From Siphonodentalium dalli (lineage: Eukaryota > Mollusca > Scaphopoda > Gadilida > Siphonodentaliidae), in NCBI GenBank assembly GCA_032622095.1, contig CP136064.1, forward strand, positions 126,591,605 to 126,655,604: 64,000 bases of DNA, written 5' to 3'. Below, piece by piece: positions 23,463-34,805 of the stretch. A model generated the notes under the pieces. That model searched no databases, was not told the origin of the DNA, and saw only the letters and a list, made by a program, of their open reading frames with translations. How positions within the stretch are numbered: the first letter of the stretch is position 1; every line of letters begins with the position of its first letter. Made by a program: the position numbers and the translations under genes.

Positions 23463-24150
23463 TCATTTTTAGCTCAACTTACTTTGTAAGTTTGAGCTAT
23501 TGCCATGAGTTGGCATCCGTCGTCCGTGTGTATGTATGTCTGTCAACAATTTCCTTTGGCGCGGGCTACAGGTCGTACCTTTGGTCTGATCTTTATGAAA
23601 TTTGTCATGAATGTTGACATTGACATGTAGATGGGAACGAGTCATTTTGGGGTCATTCGGCAAAAATACATGGCCGCTGGTGGCCATCTTGAATTTCAAA
23701 ATTAAATCCATTGGCGCGGTCTACATGTAGTCCTGTTCGTCTGATCATCATGAAATGTGTCATGGATGTTAATATTGACATGTAGATGGGAACGAGTCAT
23801 TTTGGGGTCGTTCTGTCAAACAACATGGCCGCCAGCAGCCATTTTGGATTTTACTCTTCGCATGACTGAATCCTTTGGCGCGGGCTGCAGATCGTAGCTT
23901 TAGTCGGATCTTCATGAAATTTGTCATAGATGTCAACAATGACATGTAGACGGGAACGAGTTATTTTGGGGCCATTTGGCCAAAAGACATGGCCGCTGGT
24001 GGCCATCTTGGATTTTACTCTTTGCATGACTAAATCCTTTGGCACAGCTAGGTTAGACATTTCAATTAGCACCTTTCCTATTCCTCCATTTACTGTCAAC
24101 CATTAAAATATTCCCCTACCTAAGTTGAGCTACAGTGTCACTGACACTTA
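23463..24150 (+). repeat. Dispersed repeat family B, three-unit copy
   Basis: Opens 'tttttagctcaacttacttt', closes 'gagctacagtgtcactgaca'. Units of about 180 bp carry 'gacatgtagatgggaacgag', 'cattttggggtcattcggc' and 'catggccgctggtggccatc'. Antisense ORFs of about 80 codons repeat the same peptide in each unit because the DNA repeats. Confidence 0.85.
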
Positions 24151-24152
24151 TA

Positions 24153-24690
24153 TTATGTTTACCCATACCATAGTATGGTAAACATAGTGTCGTTGTCCGG
24201 ATTGACCACTCATCGTTAGTCCGTCGTCTGTCTGTAGACACTTTACGCATGGTTCGATAACTGAAATATTTTCTATCTGATCAGAACCAAATTTTGTATA
24301 TGAATTTCTCAGCACCAAATACAGATCAAGTTCGAATATGGGTTTGATCCGATTTTTTAATGGAATTTTAGCCCTTTTTCGACTTAGAATTCATGCATGC
24401 TGCCACAACTCAAAAAAAAATTATCTGACCGTCACCAAATCTGGTATGCGAGTTTCTTAGCCCAAAATATATATCAAGTTTGAATATGGGTTTGATCCGA
24501 TATTTTTTAATGGAGTTATGGCCCTTTGACATATAATTCATGCATGCTTTGATAAATCAACCATTTTTCAACTGATAGAAACCAAATTTTGTATGTGAGT
24601 TTCTCAACTCAAAATACAGATCAAGTTCGAATATGGGTTTGATCCGATATTATTTAATGGCGGGCGTTATGACCCTTTGATTATTTTATT
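24153..24690 (+). repeat. Dispersed repeat family C, copy 2
   Basis: Starts immediately after family B with the hairpin 'taccatagtatggta', then 'gtccggattgaccactcatc', then units with 'cagatcaagttcgaatatgg' and 'gatccgat'. Direct abutment of B and C suggests insertion of one into the tail of the other. Confidence 0.85.
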
Positions 24691-24837
24691 CATCTCTAAA
24701 ATATATCAAAGATACACAGTTTGCACTGTCCAAGTAGAATCTAATAAATCAGGTTTACAATGCCATGAAGTTGTCTTCTCACATTGAGCAACAGAGATAG
24801 TATCAAGTGACAATGACTCTCTCTTGCATTGAGTTAA

Positions 24838-26110
24838 TGGACCTATCCGTAGGTACCGCCCCAATTTCAATTATTGCCAATGAGCCATCTTAAAAAGCTA
24901 CAATGGTGTTGATATGTGCATGTGGAACATGTCCGATTGACGAACGATATTTATACATGTTTTAGTTCGGTTTCCTAAATAAAAAAAAGTAACTATGACA
25001 TCTCTTTAGGCTGGATTAAACAATACCACCGACCACACTCGGATCCTAGTGTTATTTAAATTTCAATATTTATATATAACAGATTTCAGACTAAAACGTG
25101 GAAATAGTAGTCCCAATCGGTGATGCGTTATGAATATTAATTGTGCCGCGAGTATGTGTTTTATGTGAAGTGTTTTTCGTTATAAATGTATACATTTGTT
25201 GCTGTTATAACATCGTGGTAATATTGAGTTCGACTGTCTGCTATTCGCACTAACATGTAGGAGCTCGTGCGAACGTCGATCTTACTGAATCCATTTGAGA
25301 ATCTAAAGCTTCCTCCGACAATGTACGTGTAAATGAGAATCAACAGATGTTTACCAAGAGAATTACACGAAATTTCACACATTGCACGTGCTTCGCGGTG
25401 TATACACGCAACCTTCACCGAACAAGTTCACTTTGTGCCATTTGTTGCCTCGACATGGCAACATGCAACTGACTCCATGATAGTCGGCATTTTCTTTAAT
25501 GTACATTATTTACTTGAAAATAGGATGTGCAATTTTAAAAGGCCATTATTTGATAATCCTTTGCATCCGGCCTGATGGCACCAGGGTTTATTCAGGACGC
25601 TCGTGTATGGTAATCTGATATCGTTATATTTATTTCGACAAAAGAGGGATTATAGATTAATTACCACATGTACACCTACGTTTGGTTTATTGCATCAAGG
25701 TGTGAACCATTAGCATAGCTTCGATAGTAAATTTGCTATTTGATATTGATGTTTCATAATGGCTTCATTTACACCGTTTGATTCAACATATGCCTAAACA
25801 TCTATCTTTGTTGTTTATCGGAAGTGGCCTAACAATCACACCTGTTTTTTGTTTAAAAACTGGTTCTATTTTTGTTTATATCTAATGACAGTCACTTTTA
25901 CATGTTGCATATATACACACAAAGGTATCTTGAAAATCGTGATATTCAGAAGGGACCTATATTATCGTGTTACATGGCGTTTAACAACACAGTCCTTTCC
26001 CATCGGAAGCTATCTTAGCACTGAAGAGATAGCGGAATTGAGATGGCTTGTGGTGCGTAGTAACAGTAACCATGCAGTCTACAGGTGGGCGGGACGTACG
26101 GATAGGTCCA
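24838..26110. mobile_element. TTAA-flanked DNA transposon, 1.27 kb, non-autonomous
   Basis: Inverted ends TGGACCTATCCGTA (left, continuing GGTACCGCCC) and TACGGATAGGTCCA (right), flanked on both sides by TTAA (24,834-24,837, 26,111-26,114). TTAA duplication is typical of piggyBac and Kolobok-type elements, but the terminus does not match a family I can name. Interior ORFs (up to 90 codons) show no transposase. Confidence 0.6.
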
Positions 26111-26502
26111 TTAACTGCTAGCAGATGTGTTGGCCATATGATGAGATATCATAGATGGAATGTTTAGGCTTTTATATTTTATATGCATGGTTGTTTAAAT
26201 TTCATCTTAAAGGCATAATCTGGTTTTATTGTTTAATAGCATTACTATTGGAGGTTAATAATGTGATTGTGTTTAGTAGATTTGTTGGTGGCATGGGAAG
26301 ACAACTTGAGAGCTCTGTATCAGTCTATGAGAACAAAATAATTATTCAAAACACTTTTAGAACTGTAGGTCTATTTATATATTAATGGAAAGCTTTTTCG
26401 ACATTGATTTCAATTGATTACAAATGTGAATAGAAATATTAAAGAGGCACATAGGTTTGAACTTTGATACATTTTTCTTGTACTCTGCATGAGATAAAAC
26501 TT

Positions 26503-26925
26503 TTTATGTGTACCTATACCATAGTATGGTACACATAGTGTCAATGTCCGGATTGACCACTCGTCGTTCATCCATCCATCTGTACATCCATCTCTCTGTC
26601 CGTCCGTAGACACTTTAGGCATAATGCGATAACTCTAACATTTTCTATTTGATCGGAACCAAATTTTGTATACATGTTTCTCAGTTCGAGTTCGAGTTCG
26701 AATATGGGTTTGAATCGATTTTTTTTTTTTTTACAGTTTTGGCTGGTTATGGCCCTTTTTTACTTATAATTTACACATGCTGCCATAACTCAAAAACAAT
26801 TTCATTTGATTGACACCAAATTTGGTATGTGAGATTATCAGCCCAAAATACAGATCAAGTTCGAATTTGGGTTTGATCCGATTTATTTTAAAGGAGTTAT
26901 GACCCCTTTTGTTTTTTCTTTTTTT
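26503..26925 (+). repeat. Dispersed repeat family C, copy 3
   Basis: 'tgtacctataccatagtatg' and 'gtccggattgaccactcgtc' followed by CCATCC/CCGTCCGT and the usual 'gttcgaatatgggtttg' units; ends in a T/A-rich degenerate stretch (26,905-27,045). Confidence 0.85.
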
Positions 26926-27576
26926 TTAATTTAAATTTTTTTTTTAGATTGTATTTACTCGCTCAATTTAACACGCAAAAAATATTAAAAAACTTTTAAA
27001 TTAAATAATAAAAAAAATATTTAATTAAAAAAAAAAAAATTCATTGACACTAAGTTGTTTTAGTTGTATACCATTAATTGTATACGATGTCCTTTTTTGA
27101 AGATATGAAGATTTTATTGCAATAGTTGCATGTAATATAATGATAGCAATAAATTGCTATGTGAACATCCAATATCCAGAGTATATGAGAGTACCTTTAA
27201 TAGATGTCATTCCAAGCGAAATATGTTAATTGAGTGGTGACATATGTTACAAAGCTCTAGGGGATGGTTGTATGAAGGTAAAGACAAACAACCTGCTGGC
27301 TGGATAATTGTTTATCCTATCTGTCAAATTTATTAATGGCTAAACCATTGGATCTCACAGTGAGAGGTTATTTTGTGAATAGGGACAGAGTTATGATATT
27401 TAAATCGACTCCTCCCCCACCCCAAATACTTTAACCCCTTCTTAAGACAATTTATTTGAGCTTTTGATTTTAAGTTTAAGTACTGATATATGTATTACTG
27501 TGATCATATCTTAGACCAATTATCAGTTATAGCTAATCGCTATCGCCAAGGTATGGGTTAAACATCTGTCGATCGT

Positions 27577-28120
27577 GATTGGCCTCTCGTTAGGAAATGA
27601 GGTCCCCAGAGAGTGAATACGTTGTGCTATTCCACCTTGGGGAATAGTGTCATTAAATTCACCTTTTGTGGACCTCATTCTGCAGAGGTCAGACATTCTA
27701 AATACAGACTTGGCTGTCCCAATATTATTTTGTTAACCACCACTCATCCAGGTGAAATCATACCCTATTGGATAGTGGGGGTATATTGATATTACTAGAT
27801 GAATGGATCTCATAGATGGGGATTCACATTTGTTCTAATAGGGGCAGAGATTGGCCTCTCGTTAGGAAATGAGGTCCCCAGAGAGTGAATACGTTGTGCT
27901 ATTCCACCTTGGGGAATAGTGTCATTAAATTCACCTTTTGTGGACCTCATTCTGCAGAGGTCAGACATTCTAAATACAGACTTGGCTGTCCCAATATTAT
28001 TTTGTTAACCACCACTCATCCAGGTGAAATCATACCCTATTGGATAGTGGGGGTATATTGATATTACTAGATGAATGGATCTCATAGATGGGGATTCACA
28101 TTTGTCCTAATAGGGGCAGA
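27577..28120 (+). repeat. Recent tandem duplication, 272-bp unit, two copies
   Basis: The unit 'gattggcctctcgttaggaa' to 'ctaataggggcaga' occurs at 27,577-27,848 and 27,849-28,120. I see only one difference (ttctaatagg against tcctaatagg), so the duplication is very young or homogenised. The 65-bp sequence shared with 16,258-16,322 overlaps the start of unit 1. Confidence 0.95.
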
Positions 28121-28802
28121 GATAAGAGATTTAACTCTCCTCTATCCTGTTTGGTACTGGTATAATAATATTGATTTCTAGGAAGCCTGGGTGGCGGGCA
28201 ATGTTGGAGGCAACGGGGAAGGAGTGTAGAGCGGTGGAGTTTTTACCCCCTATTTGATCAAAATTTAAACAGTTGAAAATTTCATGCCTGGTATAACATT
28301 ATGATTAGTTGTAGATTAGATGTTCACATAAAAGTAGGTTAGAATTGTTCTCATAGTTTGGTTTGTTTTTCCCTCATGTATGTTTTTAAACCAACAGTCC
28401 ATATGTTCCTACTTCAGGTTAAACTGTTGGACCAAATTGGCCACAAATTTTAACTTTATTTGGTTTGTAATTTTCAAACGTTTGAGAGCTTGAAGTACTG
28501 GTACCAGTTGTAAAATTCAATCTAAGAGGGATGTGCAAAAGGATTTTTGTGAACTTAGTACTGTGGTATGGTTGTTTTCTTTAAAAGGTAAGAGATTGGA
28601 GATTTGTCAGTGGTGTGCAATTAGAAATTTCATTTGACGAGCCTTGCTCATCTGAGAACCTCCAGCTATGTCCCTGTTTAGAACTACTTGTCTTTAGTGA
28701 TATTGTCACGTGCTGACCCTTGTAGTCTTCAGAGTATCAGTCTTTAAAGTCTGGTGAGTGACCCACAGTCATTTATGGAAATAAACAATAAAAAAGATAT
28801 AT
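28121..28802. other. No feature recognised
   Basis: Unique-looking AT-rich DNA without ORFs above 60 codons. Confidence 0.4.
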
Positions 28803-28975
28803 AAATAAAGAAATGAATGCAGTGGGTTTATGCGTGTGTGTTATTGAGAGATACTGCACATAGGTTGTTGGGGCACATTTAGTGTCAACCGCTTTACACA
28901 ATGTCCCCAAACGACCACAGCGCCGTGTCCCCCAATAACACACGCACACCCACTACATTCATTTCTTAAATACAA
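28803..28975. repeat. Imperfect hairpin, arms about 80 bp
   Basis: Left arm 'aagaaatgaatgcagtgggt' ... 'gcgtgtgtgttattg' pairs with right-arm 'caataacacacgcacaccca' ... 'ctacattcatttctt'; the centre lies near 28,888. The fold covers almost the whole 170 bp with mismatches mainly in the middle. It could be a palindromic MITE or a transcribed hairpin. Confidence 0.7.
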
Positions 28976-30155
28976 TATTTTGTGCAACTCTCATTTTATC
29001 TTTGAAGCTCCATACTTTAATATATACATGTATGTACTACTATAGAGCACATATTAGATATTGTTGTTATGGACTTTTCCCGAATTTGAATAAATAGTTT
29101 GACAGTATTTCTCTTTCTCTCTCTCTCCATTGTCCTGGATATATGGCCTCTGAAAACAAGTTGGGGGGAAGACCTTCCAACATTTCATGGATGCATGAGA
29201 TGAAAATAATATTGCCTCTATCGATGAGATGAAACGACATTTTTATATCTTATCCTTTTAAGATATACCAACATGTATAACCAGTGTTATAAATGAAATA
29301 ACCATTGCAAGATGTTTATCAATTACAGATACAGTGCATGCGGTTCTGCATTACATTCAGTCAATAATGAATATATTTACAGGCATGTGGGCAATTGCAT
29401 CTTTCAATAAGTCATTTCTAAAGTGTTTCCATTAGTATTATCCCCCAGCTGTGTCACTAAATTACCAGCTTTTATAGAGCCTATAGACAAGAATTCAACT
29501 GTCAATATTTGGAGATATTTCATCCCAATATCTATAAATTCAAATCAATATTAGTCAGCAATCTTGAAGCAGTGACGAAACCACACTTGATGTTACCCAC
29601 AGATTACAATATTTTAGTCGCGCACTTCCATTTCAAATCAAAGTGGTTTGTTCAAAAAGAGTCCCTACAGTATCTCCTCTGATGGGCCAACAGAAGCTTG
29701 AAGTTTGCAAAGAATCTTTCCATTTTTTAAACAGTTTAGTTTAAATATTCATCTGATGCCCTGTAGTACTTGTGGAGTTTCAATGTATTGAAGGAACAAT
29801 AATTTAGATATGTGCCTTGAATGGCAAGCGTTTGTATCAATTGTGTGTTGAAAGACAAGCCTGTGTTAGGATCTCCAATAATTGGATAGATGTCTGCATA
29901 CAGTAATATATTTGAAGCTTTGAAGTACATTTATGACAAATTTGTGGGATACCTTTACTAAATGGTAGATCAATGATGCACTTCACAATAAGGTGATATG
30001 GAGGTGATTTTAAAATATGAAAATGGAGCCATCAGACAGTGAGTACCTGCTTGGTGAGGAAACTTGCACGAGAGTAGGGGTGCTGTCAGTGCGGGACCTA
30101 ATCATTCCACCATACAAAAAATAAGTCCATCATATCTGTATCAATTACTAGATAG
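28976..30155. other. No gene recognised (1.2 kb)
   Basis: Low ORF content (longest 64 codons). A short TCTC run near 29,110. Nothing else noted. Confidence 0.4.
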
Positions 30156-30159
30156 GGTA

Positions 30160-31085
30160 CCTGGCATTGCTCAGGTAAAGAATGAACACATTATTAGTGC
30201 CCCCTCCAGTCATTTAAACTATTTATTAGTCACCTGAGATAAGCATCACATATATATTGCATGAAACTCTGGATAAAGTTACCTCTACTTTTAAGTTGAT
30301 AATAAACGCTCTTTATTGCTAATTACTAGTACTTCTTTAAGTCATCTGATGTCAACACCACCTATCCCATGACACGCTCATATTATCTCTGTGTACCAAT
30401 TTTCCCATATATCTTCTGAGATGATAAATGCTTTTAATTGATAAGCTATGTTAACATATTTTACAAACCCTCCTTTATGTCATCTGATGTCCAAGGTGCC
30501 AATCCCATGACATTCCCCTAGTCATGGGATCCCATGTGTACCAATTTTACTACATATCGTTTAACCTGATAAGAATTGCTCATCTCTATAATATAATCTA
30601 TAAGTTCCCCTTTAAGTTTTCCCGGGTCAATTTACCCCTGTATACCAATTTCCAGCGACCAGAGTCTAACCATTTTGTGTATATGATTCATTTTTTAAAT
30701 TAGAATTGTTTATGCCCCTTTAAGTCGTCTGAATCAGATGTTAACAACACCTATCTCGTGACAATATTCGTGTCAATTGACCCATGCGAAGCAATCTTTC
30801 TTACAAAATTCCGACCATTTTTGGTGTATAATTAATTATTATTGTCCTTTTAAGACATCTGATGTCAATGGCACCAATCCCATGACACTCCCCGGGTCAA
30901 TTGACCCATGTGTACATTTTTTAGCACCAATGGTCCAGCCAAACAGTTTTTATTAATATATGTCAGAGTTCTAAATTGAGTTAGATAATTTTACTAAAGA
31001 AAACTGAAACTTTGTACCCAAAGTAGCAGTCTCCAATTTCAAGGTGCTTATCTCTGACATAGGCCTAATCGCTCAGGTGATAATA
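30160..31085. repeat. Degenerate tandem array, about 130-bp unit, five or more copies
   Basis: Units carry 'cctttaagtcatctgatgtc', 'ccaatcccatgacac', 'ccgggtcaattgacccatgt' and 'gtaccaatttt', at about 30,334, 30,473, 30,608, 30,717 and 30,850. Both edges contain GCTCAGGT (30,170 and 31,072), reminiscent of family A termini in reverse. Individual units contain small palindromes (GGGTCAATTGACCC). No coding. Confidence 0.7.
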
Positions 31086-31597
31086 TTTTATATTAGCAAA
31101 ATTCTTTTGTCTGGGATTTTTTTTTATCACGCTACCAGTAATTGCTCACTTATATTAACTTAGTGTAGTCAAATGAAATATTTTCCAGTTCATTTCTTTA
31201 GGAAGTGACATCTGCAGTAAATAATCGTGTGTCACTAGTTTCCAAGAGGCATCCTGCTGTTTAATTTGAGTATATGTTAAGCCAATCGCGCTTGCGTTAG
31301 TAATGTATTATCGAGCAATCGATATATATAATTCGACAGTGTGTAAACTCGCACTTAATTCTCTTTTATTGAATACTCGATTGTTGGTTCGTTGAGTTCT
31401 TGGTAAAACAACAAGAACATAGAACTGACGAACTTGGGTCGTCCAAACCACTACTCGAAATTGATGCAATGGGCATTCTTCTGTGGAAATGGGGGGGGGG
31501 GTAGAAATGCATATAGAACTTACTTTCGTAAATGGTATTTCGTTTTCCCACGCATAAATTCATACAAACAATATTTTATTTGCAGAATATGGTTTGA

Positions 31598-32071
31598 GTG
31601 ACTTTTTTTTCGCACGATGTCGCCTCGGTTGCTCTTTATTGGAGATTCGATCGATGGTTTACACTATATAGCTGCCAAGAATGCAAATATAGTACACTAT
31701 ATATTGATATAATGTGTGCTCTCATCTATAACTACGATCGAGCAGCATCAGTATATAACCACCAACTCAAAGTTTGTGATTATGTTGTGGTTGATTTAGT
31801 GAAATTCGCATGTTTCCGTGGTCTGACCGTGGATTGTAGTATAATAGACTACAGAGCGCGCGGTATCAAACCCTGGATGATCTTTAATACAAGCGTACTT
31901 GACCAATCCATTCTTACGAATTTGTTAAAGCATTTTAGTAACGTGTTCAAAACTTGGTGTGATTCTTCCCGTGTACCAATGCACATTCATTGTGATGCAT
32001 GTAGCCACCGAAGGGGTTATCGTGATAATATAGCCTATAGCCTATACGACCATTCAAAGAAAGTAATATAG
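31598..32071 (+). CDS. Unrecognised open frame, 157 codons, doubtful
   Basis: Opens after a stop at 31,595 with a GTG; the first ATG is about codon 39 (IMCALIYNYD). Cys-rich for its length (ten Cys), with an HIHCDACSHRR cluster near the end. An acceptor-like 'attttatttgcag' ends at 31,585, close to the opening. No family recognised, and an ORF of this size can arise by chance in 64 kb. A ten-G run (about 31,492) lies 100 bp upstream. Confidence 0.2.
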   Translation: MTFFSHDVASVALYWRFDRWFTLYSCQECKYSTLYIDIMCALIYNYDRAASVYNHQLKVCDYVVVDLVKFACFRGLTVDCSIIDYRARGIKPWMIFNTSVLDQSILTNLLKHFSNVFKTWCDSSRVPMHIHCDACSHRRGYRDNIAYSLYDHSKKVI

Positions 32072-32099
32072 CCAAAAATACAGTAGTTATCAACAATGG

Positions 32100-32870
32100 T
32101 GTGTGTGGGGGGGGGGCGGGGGGCGGGGGTAATAACCTTTGTTTTCTCATTCAATGCTAAATTCTCAGAAGCATTTAATTATTTTGCCATAATTAGCAAT
32201 CGATGGGCCATATTTATTAATCGACATCATAAGTTAGGGTAGGTCTAGTCACTGCATAAATGTGAATTTATTCTTATCAACAGCGATGCCATATGTATAA
32301 ACACATTCCCTGTGCCCAATACGAATAAATTTGCCCGGGGAGTTGATTTTAAACCTTTATTCGCGTAAAAACGTTTCAAAAATCAGATCAGGGAAGCATT
32401 TTTTCGATATCGTGTGCGTAATACGTCATACACTACACATTTATTGACTAGGCAACGCCAAACGACCATGTCGTAATTGCAGCGATATTTATCCGAGGGC
32501 GGGGCTATACATCCACGTTACTATTATTAGAAATATTGACTTATCTGGCAGGACGTACTTATTAAGCAGAACACCGGTATGATTTTTGTAATTACGGTTA
32601 ATTAATCATCAAATCCTACGAAAGATTAACAAGCGGGCGCAAATTACGTTTACGTATCATCATATTACGTGTACCCAAAAGACTTATTGAAGAATAACAA
32701 AAGAGTTTTTTGTGTCCCTCAAAAACATCGATACTATGAGTGAATTTATTAACTTGATTATTCGCGCAAATTTTGATCATTTAAACATTTTGATTTAAAA
32801 ATAACAAAAAAATTAATTAAATTTTTTTAATCAAAATTTTGAAAAACTAATGCCGTTTTAACCTCCACGG
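32100..32870. other. No gene; G-rich run then AT-rich DNA
   Basis: G-run-rich segment at 32,101-32,130, a repeat copy at 32,535-32,590 (inverse of 1573-1632), and otherwise unremarkable sequence. Confidence 0.4.
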
Positions 32871-33373
32871 GGGTACCCCGAGTCACCACACCAAATTTTG
32901 TCGAAATCGCAGCAGCGGTCTGAGAGAACAATGCACACAGACAGACAGACGGACAAACAGATCCTACTCTTTTATATATACAGACTAGCCGATGAGCCCG
33001 ACGTTGTCCGGGCTATTCAAAAACCAAATTTCAAGTCGATAGCTCCACCCGTTTCCGAGATCTGGTCTGCGCATGCGCGAAGCTGGCGTCGCACGGGCTC
33101 GGCGACCCGATAAAATTCGTATCCGGGGCAAGATACATTCACATAGCAAATTTCAAGTCGATAGCTCCACCCGTTTCCGAGATCTCGTCTGTGCATGCGC
33201 GAAGCGGGCGCCGCACGGGCTCGCCAATACGACAACGTCGACCGCCTGGCCAAACTACACGCACGTACCAAGTTTCGTCCCGATCGGTCGAGAATCGTAG
33301 ATTTGTATAAATGACAGACAAACATACATACAGACAAACAGACAAACAAACAGAGGTCTTCAAAATATATATG
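32871..33373 (+). repeat. Dispersed repeat family E, copy A (two 122-bp units), preceded by a related tail
   Basis: A CAGACAGACAG tail of a related element (32,880-32,988) ends in TATATA and is followed at once by ACTAGCCGATGAGCCCGACG. Two 122-bp units follow ('caaatttcaagtcgatagct', 'ccacccgtttccgagatct', TGCGCATGCGCG at 33,068 and TGTGCATGCGCG at 33,190), then 'accaagtttcgtcccgatcg', a GACAGACAAACA tail and 'ggtcttcaaaatatatatga'. Contains the uninterrupted site 'ccaatacgac' (33,224-33,233). Confidence 0.85.
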
Positions 33374-34805
33374 AGACTAGCCAATGAGCCCGACGTTGTC
33401 CGGGCTATTCAAAAACCAAATTTCAAGTCGATAGCTCTACCCGTTTCCGAGATCTGGTCTGCGCATACGCGAAGCTGGTGTCGCACGGGCTCGGCGACCC
33501 GATAAAATTCGTATCCGGGGCAAGATACATTCACATACCACATTTCAAGTCGATAGCTCCACCCGTTTCCGAGATCTGGTCTGCGCATGCGCGAAGCTGG
33601 CATCGCACGGGCTCGGCGACCCGATACAATTCGTATCCGGGGCAAGATACATTCACATAGCAAATTTCAAGTCGATAGCTCCACTCGTTTCCGAGATCTC
33701 GTCTGCGCATGCGCGAAGATGGCTTCGCACGGGATCGGCGACCCGATAAAATTCGTATCTGGGGCAAGATACATTCACATAGCAAATTTCAAGTCGATAG
33801 CTCCACCCGTTTCCGAGATCTCGTCTGCGCATGCGCTGCACGGGCGTCGCACGGGCTCGCCAATACACTCTTATAACTAATGTGTAGAAACGATTACACA
33901 TCAAATGTGTAAACCCGGTTAATACACATAGCAATGTGTAGTTTTACATACAAATACATTGACCAGTGCCGTTCTACACATAATGTGTATATTTTGTTAC
34001 ACGCAATTGTGTAAGAACGTCGAGCATGCGCATTGCGATGCCTTCAGTTTCATAGTCTGCTACGTGACGACCATATTGTTTGAGTATATTTTTTGGAATA
34101 CAATCTACAGCGATCGTAGACAAGGATGTAAGTTCGGAATTCCAATGTGTGGGTATAGTATTAATAGTATATGAGGATTTATTTGTTAAAACTTTCATGG
34201 CGATTACTGCGCTTAGACTCTTGTTATGATTGTTGTAATAATACTAATATTATGCAATCACGCCTCGACCCTGGTTTGTTTAATCAAAGCAAAAACTCAC
34301 AGTACAGAACAAAATACTACATCCCACTATGCGCCATGAAAGTTTTAACATATAAATCTGCATATATCTTTAATACTATACCCACAGGTCGGACTACTGA
34401 ACTTGCATTTCTTGTCTACGAACTGTGTGTGTAAGAACCTACACAAAATGTGTAAGGGATATGTGTTGATTTTATACACACAGTTGTGTATAAATGTGTA
34501 AAAATTTACCCATTTATGTGTAAAAATTGTTACACAATATGTGTACGAATATGAAACTACACATATTCAACACAAATATGTTTAAGATCAAAATTGAATA
34601 ATGATTGTGTAGCAGGGCTACACATTTTGTGTAGAAAACCTACACATTAGTCATAAGAGTGTACGACAACTACGACCGCCTGGTCAAACTACACACACGT
34701 ACCAAGTTTCGTCCCGATCGGTCGAGAATCGTAGATTTGTATTAATGACAGACAGACAAACAGACAGACAGGCAGACAGACAGAGGTCTTCAAAAATACA
34801 TATGA
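33374..34805 (+). repeat. Dispersed repeat family E, copy B (four 122-bp units), split by a foldback element
   Basis: Starts directly at the tail of copy A with ACTAGCCAATGAGCCCGACG. The NRF1-like palindrome recurs at 33,460, 33,582, 33,704 and 33,826, exactly 122 bp apart. The copy is interrupted at 33,866-34,661 and resumes with 'cgacaactacgaccgcctgg' to 'ggtcttcaaaaatacatatg'. All ORFs in this region repeat the same peptide in several frames and are artefacts of the tandem units. Confidence 0.85.
33866..34661. mobile_element. Foldback MITE, 796 bp, TA target duplication
   Basis: Termini CACTCTTATAACTAATGTG and the complement of CACTCTTATGACTAATGTG, flanked by TA (33,864-33,865, 34,662-34,663). 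Comparison with the undisturbed site in copy A ('ccaaTAcgac') proves insertion at TA. The inner arms are also inverted: 'catgaaagttttaaca' at 34,335 against its complement ending at 34,198, extending about 100 bp to 'gtctacgaactgtg'. Between outer and inner arms lie many palindromic TACACATnnTGTGTA motifs. Loop of about 125 bp at 34,203-34,328. No transposase; the paired small ORFs are just the inverted arms read in opposite directions. Confidence 0.9.

Noticed and set aside
33010-33870. CRISPR-like regular repeats
   Set aside because: Units are contiguous 122-bp tandem copies without unique spacers, in a eukaryotic transposable-element setting.
33017-33934. Many overlapping ORFs (60-110 codons) on both strands with similar peptides
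   Set aside because: They arise from the 122-bp tandem units of family E read in different frames; no frame is consistent across units (122 is not divisible by three).
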